The position numbers were made by a program, and so were the translations under genes. A stretch of DNA of 64,000 nt from Desulfurella acetivorans A63 (GTDB lineage: Bacteria; Campylobacterota_A; Desulfurellia; Desulfurellales; Desulfurellaceae). The notes under the pieces are model-generated. The model was not told where the DNA came from, did not search any database, and was given only the letters and a program-made list of their open reading frames with translations. Where the stretch lies: contig CP007051.1 of the NCBI GenBank assembly GCA_000517565.1, positions 1,752,488 through 1,816,487 on the forward strand, read 5' to 3'. This document shows, in pieces, positions 25,470-32,734 of this stretch; within the stretch, counting starts at the first letter, position 1; every line of letters begins with the position of its first letter.

Positions 25470-26426
25470 ATGAAAAGAATTGGAGTTTTAACAAGCGGTG
25501 GAGATTGTTCTGGAATTAATGCTACACTTAAAGCCATAGTAGAAGAAGCCTACAAAAACAACATAAGGGTAACAGGTTTTTTAGAAGGCTACAATGGCCT
25601 TGTAAATAATTTAGCTATAGAACTAACTCCACTTCAAGTTAGCGGCATATTGCAAAGAGGTGGCACAATACTTATGACATCACGTTGTGAAGAATTTATG
25701 CAAGAAAGTGGCTTTAAAAAAGCACTTAAAACATTAGAAGAAGAAAAAATAGAAGGTCTTATTGTAATTGGTGGTGACGGCTCTTTGCGTGGCGCAAAAA
25801 AATTAGCTGAAAGTGGTATTGTGTGTGTTGGGATACCAGAATCTATTGATAACGACATATATGGAACCGATATGGCATTAGGTGTTGATACCGCATTAAA
25901 CATTATTACAAATGCTATTGATATTATTAGAGACACTGCATCAAGCCATAAAAGGGCATTTGTTATAGAAACTATGGGGAGAGAGAGTGGTTATCTTGCT
26001 TTAATGAGCGCTATGGCATCTGGAGCAGAAGCTGTTTTAATACCTGAAGTAGAATATGATATAGACTCCATTATGAATAGACTAAAGCAGGAACATGAAC
26101 GTGGTAGAAAATACAGCATAGTTGTTGTAGCGGAAGGTGTTAAAAAAACACAGGAAGTTACAGAAAAACTCAAAAAAGAAGTAGGTTTTGACACAAGAGT
26201 TACAATACTTGGGCATATTCAAAGAGGCGGCAACCCAAGTGTCTTTGATAGGACGCTTGGTATGCGACTGGGTATTAAAGCTGTTCAGTCATTAATAAAC
26301 AAAAAATTTGGCATGGTGGGATTACAAGGTAGTGATATTAAAAATGTAGCTTTTGATGTCGTGTTTTCAAACAAAAAAGTGTTTAGCCAAATGATGCTAG
26401 AGTTTGCTAGATTGAAATCTAGATAA
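25470..26426 (+). CDS. pfkA: 6-phosphofructokinase
   Basis: Phosphorylates fructose 6-phosphate. 318 residues. TSGGDCSGINATL at the N-terminus, IGGDGSLRGA (Gly after GGD, as in ATP-dependent enzymes), the catalytic PESIDNDIYGTD, MGRESGYLAL and GHIQRGGNPSVFDR. The residue before Ser-Ile-Asp-Asn-Asp is Glu, neither the Gly of typical ATP-PFK nor the Lys of PPi-PFK, so the phosphoryl donor is best left open. AGGGGG lies 6 nt before the ATG. Its 3' end overlaps the convergent cinA by 30 nt. Confidence 0.93.
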   Translation: MKRIGVLTSGGDCSGINATLKAIVEEAYKNNIRVTGFLEGYNGLVNNLAIELTPLQVSGILQRGGTILMTSRCEEFMQESGFKKALKTLEEEKIEGLIVIGGDGSLRGAKKLAESGIVCVGIPESIDNDIYGTDMALGVDTALNIITNAIDIIRDTASSHKRAFVIETMGRESGYLALMSAMASGAEAVLIPEVEYDIDSIMNRLKQEHERGRKYSIVVVAEGVKKTQEVTEKLKKEVGFDTRVTILGHIQRGGNPSVFDRTLGMRLGIKAVQSLINKKFGMVGLQGSDIKNVAFDVVFSNKKVFSQMMLEFARLKSR

Positions 26427-27188
26427 AAGTTCATTAAATAATGATATTGCTTTTTCTAGTTCTTTTTGAGCTTGATCTTTTGTGGGGGCATTGACGCTAA
26501 ATCTTACGCTCATCGTATTAGATGAAAAACCCTGTGGTAGCGTCTTTACATAAACATGTGTTTTTTGCGTAACTTCCTGGGAAATAAAACCAAGTAGGCT
26601 TTCGTCATTAATATTGCACTCTATAGTTTGTGTCTGTGTAATATTAGGCGTGCAAATTGATTTTAAAATTGGTTCAACTTGAGTTTCAAACATAGTTTGC
26701 ATTTCAGCAGGCACACCTGGCAAACAAAATATATAAAAGTCATCCTTTTTAACATAAACACCACAGGCGGCACCTACACTATTTTTAAGCAATATAGCAC
26801 TTTTTGGAACATAGGCCATTTTTTGCCTGTTAACATTTAAATGTTTTTCTGCAATTTTGCCTTCTTCGTATAGTTTTTTATAAAAAAGCTCAATTTCAGA
26901 CAAACATTCTTGGCTTAAAATCAGTTCATCATTTATAGCTAAAGCTACAGCCTGTAGTGTTAAATCGTCAAATGTTGGACCAAGACCGCCTGTTGTTATA
27001 ATAAGTTTGGTTTTGGTTAAAAAATAATTAATCGTTTGGACAATGTCGTCAAGACTATCATCCAAAAAAACAATAAAGCGATTTTCAACACCTATTTCGT
27101 TTAATCTTTTTGATATGTAATACGCATTATTATCTTTAATCTGTGCAGATATTAATTCTTTTCCTATACCAAAAACAGAACTTTGCAT
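26397..27188 (-). CDS. CinA-like molybdopterin-binding domain protein
   Basis: 263 residues corresponding to the N-terminal domain of CinA. GIGKELISAQIKDNNAYYIS, the signature ITTGGLGPTFDDLT near 65, and FCLPGVPAEMQTMFE near 150 are family features. The C-terminal nicotinamide-deamidase domain of full CinA is absent. Functions proposed for the family include nucleotide pyrophosphatase and molybdopterin-related roles. There is no Shine-Dalgarno; the ATG is only 6 nt after the encoded CCA of tRNA-Asp, so the mRNA would be almost leaderless after tRNA processing. Confidence 0.85.
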   Translation of the reverse strand: MQSSVFGIGKELISAQIKDNNAYYISKRLNEIGVENRFIVFLDDSLDDIVQTINYFLTKTKLIITTGGLGPTFDDLTLQAVALAINDELILSQECLSEIELFYKKLYEEGKIAEKHLNVNRQKMAYVPKSAILLKNSVGAACGVYVKKDDFYIFCLPGVPAEMQTMFETQVEPILKSICTPNITQTQTIECNINDESLLGFISQEVTQKTHVYVKTLPQGFSSNTMSVRFSVNAPTKDQAQKELEKAISLFNELLSRFQSSKL

Positions 27189-27194
27189 AAAAAA

Positions 27195-27271
27195 TGGCGG
27201 AGCCGACGAGACTCGAACTCGCGACCTCTGGCGTGACAGGCCAGCGTTCTAACCAGCTGAACTACGGCTCC
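27195..27271 (-). tRNA. tRNA-Asp (GTC)
   Basis: 77-nt cloverleaf starting GGAGCCG and ending CGGCTCCGCCA with an encoded CCA. Anticodon loop CTGUCAC gives GUC. Last tRNA of the Lys-Glu-(hup)-Val-Asp array. Confidence 0.97.
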
Positions 27272-27279
27272 GAGAAAAA

Positions 27280-27355
27280 TGGTGGGCGCAGCAGGACTTG
27301 AACCTACGACCCCCTGCTTGTAAGGCAGGTGCTCTTCCAGCTGAGCTATGCGCCC
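27280..27355 (-). tRNA. tRNA-Val (TAC)
   Basis: 76-nt cloverleaf, GGGCGCA to TGCGCCCACCA with encoded CCA. Anticodon loop CTUACAA gives UAC. 8 nt before tRNA-Asp. Confidence 0.97.
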
Positions 27356-27369
27356 ATATTTTAAACAAA

Positions 27370-27645
27370 TTACTTGTTTGCCAATTCTTTAAAAACTTTT
27401 CCAACTTTAAATGCTGGTAAATTAAAACCTTTAATGGTAATTTTTTCGCCCGTGCGCGGGTTTCTGCCTGAGCGTTCTTTCCTTTGACTCAAATAAAATG
27501 TACCAAAACCTGTTAAACTTACTTTGCCACCTTTTGAAACTGCGCTCATAGTCTCATCAATAATAGCATCAACTACTTTCTTTACATCCGTTTTTTTCAT
27601 CTGTGTAGCAGAAGCAACTTTTTCAATTAAATCAGCTTTTGTCAT
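27370..27645 (-). CDS. hup: HU-family DNA-binding protein
   Basis: 91-residue histone-like protein that bends and compacts DNA. TKADLIEKVASATQMKK at the N-terminus, GFGTFYLSQRKERSGRNP leading into the DNA-clasping arm, then the arm core GEKITIKG. GGAGG precedes the ATG. It sits inside a tRNA array: tRNA-Glu ends 19 nt before its start codon and tRNA-Val begins 14 nt after its stop. Confidence 0.96.
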   Translation of the reverse strand: MTKADLIEKVASATQMKKTDVKKVVDAIIDETMSAVSKGGKVSLTGFGTFYLSQRKERSGRNPRTGEKITIKGFNLPAFKVGKVFKELANK

Positions 27646-27664
27646 ACAAAAACCTCCATCAGCT

Positions 27665-27741
27665 TGGCGTCCCCAGCGGGATTCGAACCCACGTTTTCGC
27701 CGTGAAAGGGCGATGTCCTTGGCCGACTAGACGATGGGGAC
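27665..27741 (-). tRNA. tRNA-Glu (TTC)
   Basis: 77-nt cloverleaf, GTCCCCA to TGGGGACGCCA with encoded CCA. Anticodon loop CTUUCAC gives UUC. Confidence 0.97.
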
Positions 27742-27744
27742 TTT

Positions 27745-27820
27745 TGGTGGGTCGTGCAGGAGTCGAACCTGCGGCCAATAGCTTAAAAGGCTACTGCTCT
27801 ACCGCCTGAGCTAACGACCC
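27745..27820 (-). tRNA. tRNA-Lys (TTT)
   Basis: 76-nt cloverleaf, GGGTCGT to ACGACCCACCA with encoded CCA. Anticodon loop CTUUUAA gives UUU. First gene of the array. Confidence 0.97.
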
Positions 27821-27835
27821 ACAAAATCTTTATTA

Positions 27836-27863
27836 AATATACATATTTGAACGCGATTGTCAA
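27836..27863 (-). promoter_or_regulatory. promoter of the tRNA-Lys/Glu-hup-tRNA-Val/Asp-cinA array
   Basis: On the minus strand, TTGACA (27863-27858) and TATATT (27841-27836) with a 16-nt spacer, about 15 nt before tRNA-Lys. It is the only good promoter I see for the whole array. Confidence 0.7.
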
Positions 27864-27944
27864 TAAATTATTACATAAAACGAAAAAACTTTGCAAAAAA
27901 ACTAAACCAAAGCATTTTACGCACAATAACAACATTTTTTAATT

Positions 27945-27958
27945 ACTAGAAATCTAGT
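27945..27958. repeat. short palindrome upstream of the polyphosphate operon
   Basis: ACTAGA-AA-TCTAGT, perfect arms of 6. It is followed within 50 nt by a looser pair GTGTCAA / TTGACAC. It lies in the 309-nt gap between the divergent tRNA array and ppk2, so it could be an operator. No function shown. Confidence 0.35.
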
Positions 27959-28077
27959 GTGTCAAAAGTACCTTGCTTTTTGATATGCTAGCTTAGTTGA
28001 CACTTTGGAATTTTATAATAAAAGTCTTGATAATAGCATAGAAATTTTCTTTTTGATTCATTTAAAAACACTATGGC

Positions 28078-28105
28078 TTGTTTTTTATCAAATAAGGCGT
28101 ATAAT
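28078..28105 (+). promoter_or_regulatory. promoter of the polyphosphate operon
   Basis: TTGTTT at 28078-28083 and a perfect TATAAT at 28100-28105, spacer 16 nt, then AGGGGG 7-12 nt before the ppk2 ATG at 28130. No PHO-box-like repeat was recognised. Confidence 0.6.
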
Positions 28106-28129
28106 TTAGCTAAATATAGGGGGTATTTT

Positions 28130-28882
28130 ATGTCAAAAGATAAAGATGAATATAAGCGTGAGCTTTATAAGCTATGGGTAGAGCTTGTAAAATTTCAAAA
28201 CGCTCTTATAAAAAAAGAAGAAAAGGTATTGATAATACTTGAAGGCAGAGATTCTGCTGGCAAAGATGGTATGATAAGAACCATAACAAGGCATTTGAGT
28301 CCAAGAGAAACACGTATCTTTGCAGTTTCGAAACCAACAGATAAAGAAGCAAAAGAATGGTATTTCCAGAGATTTGTACCGCATTTGCCTGCACCATCTG
28401 AGTTCGTATTGTTTAATAGAAGCTGGTATAATAGGGCAGGAGTGGAACGTGTAATGGGTTTTTGTACTAAAAAAGAGTACGAACAATTTTTTGAAGATGT
28501 AGTATATTTTGAAAACCTCCTTATAAATGCAGGCATTAAGATGTTTAAGTATTATCTGGATATTGACAAAAAAGAACAGGAAAAAAGGTTAAAATCAAGA
28601 AAAACTGATCCGCTCAAGCAATGGAAGGAAAGCCCAGTAGATGATGCTGCTTTAAAGCATTTTGACGATTACACTAAAGCAAGGGATGAAATGTTTGAGA
28701 GAACCCACACACCACGCTCACCGTGGATAATTGTTAAAGCAAATGACAAACACAAAGCACGTCTCAATTTGATCAAACATTTTTTACTCAACAATGATTA
28801 TAAAGATAAAAACGAAAAAGTATTAAATTTTGATCCAAATATAGTTTTTATGTATACAAAAAGTTTTTTATCTAATAGTTAA
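28130..28882 (+). CDS. ppk2: polyphosphate kinase 2 (PPK2 family)
   Basis: Transfers phosphate between polyphosphate and nucleoside phosphates. 250 residues from the ATG at 28130, which has AGGGGG upstream; an earlier in-frame ATG at 28073 would add 19 residues lying over the promoter. Single-domain PPK2: Walker A ILEGRDSAGKDGMI near 46, Walker B FNRSWYNRAGVERVMG near 98, a lid region with KRLKSRKTDPLKQWK near 160. First of five polyphosphate genes. Donor class and substrate (ADP, GDP or AMP) are not deducible with certainty. Confidence 0.93.
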   Translation: MSKDKDEYKRELYKLWVELVKFQNALIKKEEKVLIILEGRDSAGKDGMIRTITRHLSPRETRIFAVSKPTDKEAKEWYFQRFVPHLPAPSEFVLFNRSWYNRAGVERVMGFCTKKEYEQFFEDVVYFENLLINAGIKMFKYYLDIDKKEQEKRLKSRKTDPLKQWKESPVDDAALKHFDDYTKARDEMFERTHTPRSPWIIVKANDKHKARLNLIKHFLLNNDYKDKNEKVLNFDPNIVFMYTKSFLSNS

Positions 28883-28885
28883 ATT

Positions 28886-29710
28886 ATGCTATTTTACGAT
28901 GTTTTTGAAGAAATCATAATCAATCAGGTATCTGAGATTGAGTCCAATTTTAAAGAGTTTTATACTAAAGATGAAGCTCTGCATGATTTGCGAGTGGCTA
29001 TAAGGCGTCTTTTATCTTATTTTTTAGTTTTTAAAAAGTATTTAAATACAGACACACAATTATTAAATACGCTAAAATTTTTTTTAAAATCATCAAATAT
29101 AGCCAGAGATACCCAAATTTTGATTGAAAAAATAAATCAACTGGACATATTCGAAAACGATCTAAAAGAACTAAAAACCTATTTAGAAAAAGAATACAGT
29201 ATACAAAAATCCAATTTTTACAATATTCTTAGTCTAAGTTTTGATGATTTTTTAATAAAAATAAACCAGACAATTGTACAAAAAAGCTACAGAAAAGACG
29301 GTTTTTTTGACTTTAAGTTTGAAACAATAACCTTTTTATCACTTAACGCGCAAGCTAAAAAAATTAAAAAAATTAAGCCTGCTAAAAAAAATTTGCATAA
29401 ATTACGTATTGAGTACAAAAAATACAGGTACATTTTAGAAATTCTACAAAAAACTCAGGTTCAAAACCAAAAAATTCAAGAACGCCTTATTCAACTAAGA
29501 CAACTCCAGGATAAATTAGGCTATGTTCAAGACTTAAGTGTCCATATTGAGTATCTAAAATCACTTAAAACAATATTGCCAAATTCAATTAATGCTATTC
29601 AAGCACTTATTGAAACTTTTAAAAGTAATTTAAAACAAAAAAGAAAAAAAGTTATTTTTTTACTATCTTTTTTAAGATTTTTTGAAATAAACTGGGGTGA
29701 ATATGCCTGA
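28886..29710 (+). CDS. CHAD-domain protein
   Basis: 274 residues. The paired histidine helices that define CHAD are visible: EALHDLRVAIRRLLSYFLVF near 31 and NLHKLRIEYKKYRYILEIL near 170. CHAD domains bind polyphosphate through conserved basic residues and often sit on polyphosphate granules, here in agreement with flanking ppk and ppx genes. It starts 3 nt after ppk2 and overlaps the next gene by 8 nt. Confidence 0.9.
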   Translation: MLFYDVFEEIIINQVSEIESNFKEFYTKDEALHDLRVAIRRLLSYFLVFKKYLNTDTQLLNTLKFFLKSSNIARDTQILIEKINQLDIFENDLKELKTYLEKEYSIQKSNFYNILSLSFDDFLIKINQTIVQKSYRKDGFFDFKFETITFLSLNAQAKKIKKIKPAKKNLHKLRIEYKKYRYILEILQKTQVQNQKIQERLIQLRQLQDKLGYVQDLSVHIEYLKSLKTILPNSINAIQALIETFKSNLKQKRKKVIFLLSFLRFFEINWGEYA

Positions 29711-31220
29711 TTATCCTATCATAGCAATCATTGACATTGGTTCAAACTCAATAAGGCTTCAAGTTGCACAAAGTCTGGAAAAAAGCTATCGCATAATTCA
29801 GGATTATAGAGAAATTTTAAGACTCGGCGACTGTGTATTTTCCAAAGGCTACATTGATGGACAAACTGCTGATTTATTTTATAAAAACATGGAAGTAATA
29901 AATAATCTTATCCAGAACCATAAAGCAACAATTATAAGAGCTGTTGGTACAGCAGCGCTTAGAGATGCACAAAACGCATATGAAATTGTTAAAACAACAA
30001 AAGAGCGCTTTGGTATAGATATTGAAATAATCAGTGGCAAAGAAGAAGCTTATTATAATTTTTTAGCTGTACTTTATAATTTTGACATAAAAAACATGAA
30101 TGCTCTTACAATAGATATAGGTGGTGGAAGCAGCGAAATTGTAATATCACAAAAAGGTGAACTTGTAGATTCTTACAGTACGCTGCTTGGTTGCACAAGA
30201 CTAAAACATGAATTTTTAAAAAAAGATCCGCCATCCCAATCGTCTATTTATGCCATGAAAGATTTTATAGAAGAAACGCTACAAAATCTCGATGATATAA
30301 ATATTGACACTATTGTAGCAACAGGCGGTACACTAAATAATATTGCAATCATGTATTATATGTCACAAAACAAAAAAGCTACATCATATGCAAAGTATGT
30401 GCCAAGATCATATGTCAAAAGTCTCATTAATACATTGCGTAGAATGAAAATTGACGATATTAAAAAAATAAAAGGTGTAGAAGAAAAACGTGCAGATATA
30501 ATTTTACCTGCTTGTATGGTAATAGAAAGCATAATGAATTTTTATAACGTTGAAGGCTTCTATACTTTTATGGGTGGCTTAAGAACAGGTCTTTTAATTG
30601 ACACATTAAATAAAATTGGTCTATCATTTCCATTTCAAACTTTAGATAGCGACTTAAAGTTTTCTAGATTAATAGAGCTTGGCAATAAATTTAACTTTGA
30701 AGAACCACATGCTCTTTGCGTAAATGACCTCGCCAAAAAGCTTTTTGAACAGCTAAAACAAACGCTTACTCTTCAAGACAAAGATTTTGCTTTACTCGAA
30801 GCAGCTTGCATTTTGCACGATATTGGCACATATATATCATTTTCAAAACACCATATGCATTCGTATTATCTCATTACAAATTCAGATCTAACAGGCTTTA
30901 GTATTAAGCAAAAAAACATGATAGCAACAATTTCTTATTTTCACAGAGGCAGTCTACCAAACAAATCGCATAAATTTTACCAATCATTTTCAAAAAAAAA
31001 GAAGGACAAAATAAAAAAACTTGCTGCAATTTTAAGAATAGCAGATGGTCTTGATAGAAGTCACAGAAGCTTTGTAAAAGACATCAAGGTTAGTATTGAA
31101 AAGGATAATATAAAAATTGTAGCTATATCAAGCGAAGATACTTTTTTGGAAATGAAAGCAGCAAATGCAAAAAAGAATCTTTTAGAAAAAGTTACTGGTA
31201 AAAAGGTTTCAATTATATGA
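29703..31220 (+). CDS. ppx: exopolyphosphatase (Ppx/GppA) with C-terminal HD-type domain
   Basis: 505 residues. Ppx/GppA N-terminal domains with IIDIGSNSIRLQV near residue 9, GTAALRDAQN, and the phosphate-binding IDIGGGSSEIVIS near 143. A helical domain of HD type follows (ACILHDIGTYISFSKHHMHS near 375, LRIADGLDRSH near 460), as in E. coli-type long Ppx. Hydrolyses polyphosphate or pppGpp. All nucleotide-binding motifs are intact. GGGGTGA precedes the ATG at 29703; a GTG at 29697 is possible. Overlaps the following paralogue by 4 nt. Confidence 0.92.
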   Translation: MPDYPIIAIIDIGSNSIRLQVAQSLEKSYRIIQDYREILRLGDCVFSKGYIDGQTADLFYKNMEVINNLIQNHKATIIRAVGTAALRDAQNAYEIVKTTKERFGIDIEIISGKEEAYYNFLAVLYNFDIKNMNALTIDIGGGSSEIVISQKGELVDSYSTLLGCTRLKHEFLKKDPPSQSSIYAMKDFIEETLQNLDDINIDTIVATGGTLNNIAIMYYMSQNKKATSYAKYVPRSYVKSLINTLRRMKIDDIKKIKGVEEKRADIILPACMVIESIMNFYNVEGFYTFMGGLRTGLLIDTLNKIGLSFPFQTLDSDLKFSRLIELGNKFNFEEPHALCVNDLAKKLFEQLKQTLTLQDKDFALLEAACILHDIGTYISFSKHHMHSYYLITNSDLTGFSIKQKNMIATISYFHRGSLPNKSHKFYQSFSKKKKDKIKKLAAILRIADGLDRSHRSFVKDIKVSIEKDNIKIVAISSEDTFLEMKAANAKKNLLEKVTGKKVSII

Positions 31221-32734
31221 AAAACGGTATATTTGGCATAATAAATATTGGTTCAAGCGCCATTCGCATGCAAATTAGTGAGTTTAAAAACTCAAAAGAA
31301 AGAATTTTAGAAAGTATTGTTACACCTGTTGCGCTTGGTCTTGATACGTTTGAAAAAGGCTATATTAGTTTGGAAAAAGCAAAAGAAACTGCTCAAATAT
31401 TATCAAAGTTCGCAAAAAAATTAGATGAATATAAAATTTGGGGCAATTACAAAGCTATCTGTACAAGTGCTGTAAGGGATGCTCAAAATAAATATTTTTT
31501 TATAAATTACATTAATGCAAAAACGCAGCTTGATATTGAAATAATAGAAGAAACACATGAGATGTATATAAAATACCTCGGTATAATGCATGACATAAAA
31601 AATTTTGACAAGCTTTCTCAAGAAGGTTTACTTTTAGCTTATTTATCAAGTGGCAGCCTATCTTTAAGCATTAAAGCTGGCGATGTCGATTTATTTAATT
31701 CTGTGTTCAATTCTGGTTCACTCAGGCAGTATTTACTTTTTAAAGACATAAATTCAAGTATAAGATTTAAAGCCTATGAAGAACAAATGGGAAAAATCAT
31801 TAGCACACTAAAGCAAAATTGCAATGAATTAAGCAAGATAAAACATATGGTTGGTTGCGGAAGCTCTATTAATCTTTTAGTAAAAGTATTAAAACCAAAA
31901 AGTAATAAAATAACTTACAAAGCCCTAAATACACTATATAAATCTATTAAATCCAGCGAACCTCAAGCAATCTCTCAGATGTATAGTATATCTTTAAACG
32001 ATGCAAATATAATAGTACCTATTGTTTGTAGTTTTTCTTATTTATTAAAAATGTTAAACTTAGATGGTTTTTTATTTTCGAATGCTACATTTCCAAATCA
32101 ACTGATGAATTATTATTCAAAAAGTTTTAAAGAAAAATCGGTAAATAAAAAAATTCTTAATCAAGTTGTTGCATACTCAAAAAAATATAATAACGATTTA
32201 AAACACGCTAAAAAAGTATTACATTTTGCAAATAGACTTTATAATCAGTTAAAAAACATTCATTCAATGTCACAAAAAGAAAAGATGATTTTAGATTGCG
32301 CATGTGTATTACATGATGTCGGCTATTACATTGGTGTAAACAACCATCATCAACATTCATATTACATTGCAAAGTCTATTAATATTCCAGGTATTGACAA
32401 AGAAATTATAGATTATGTTGCAGCAAGCGTACTTTTCCACAGGAATAAAGCAAAAATCGAATCCGAAGATGAATTGTTAAGCGCGCCAATAGAAAAAATT
32501 TTGGTATTAAAAAAAATTATTGCGCTTTTAAAAATAGCTGATGCTCTTGATGCAAGCCATATGCAAATCATTGAAGATATTGATATAGAAGTAAGTGAAA
32601 ATCAAGTTAAAATTACTGCTATAGCCTTAAAAATACCATTTTTAGAAGAACTCACCTTTAAAAATAAATCTACAGATTTTCTAGAAACGTTTGGTATAGA
32701 GCCAAAACTATACATAAAGTTAAAACATGAGTAA
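31217..32734 (+). CDS. degenerate Ppx/GppA paralogue with HD-type domain
   Basis: 505 residues, same architecture and length as the gene before it, so a tandem duplicate. Catalytic motifs are eroded: the phosphate-1 loop reads INIGSSAIRMQI (not DIGSNSIR), and the IDIGGGSSE segment is replaced by LLAYLSSGSLSLSI. The catalytic Glu region is also altered. The HD-type part keeps CACVLHDVGYYIGVNNHHQHS and LLKIADALDASH. It probably lacks phosphatase activity and may be a regulatory partner of the intact enzyme or keep only an HD-type function. The frame is open throughout, so it is under selection. Confidence 0.85.
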   Translation: MKNGIFGIINIGSSAIRMQISEFKNSKERILESIVTPVALGLDTFEKGYISLEKAKETAQILSKFAKKLDEYKIWGNYKAICTSAVRDAQNKYFFINYINAKTQLDIEIIEETHEMYIKYLGIMHDIKNFDKLSQEGLLLAYLSSGSLSLSIKAGDVDLFNSVFNSGSLRQYLLFKDINSSIRFKAYEEQMGKIISTLKQNCNELSKIKHMVGCGSSINLLVKVLKPKSNKITYKALNTLYKSIKSSEPQAISQMYSISLNDANIIVPIVCSFSYLLKMLNLDGFLFSNATFPNQLMNYYSKSFKEKSVNKKILNQVVAYSKKYNNDLKHAKKVLHFANRLYNQLKNIHSMSQKEKMILDCACVLHDVGYYIGVNNHHQHSYYIAKSINIPGIDKEIIDYVAASVLFHRNKAKIESEDELLSAPIEKILVLKKIIALLKIADALDASHMQIIEDIDIEVSENQVKITAIALKIPFLEELTFKNKSTDFLETFGIEPKLYIKLKHE

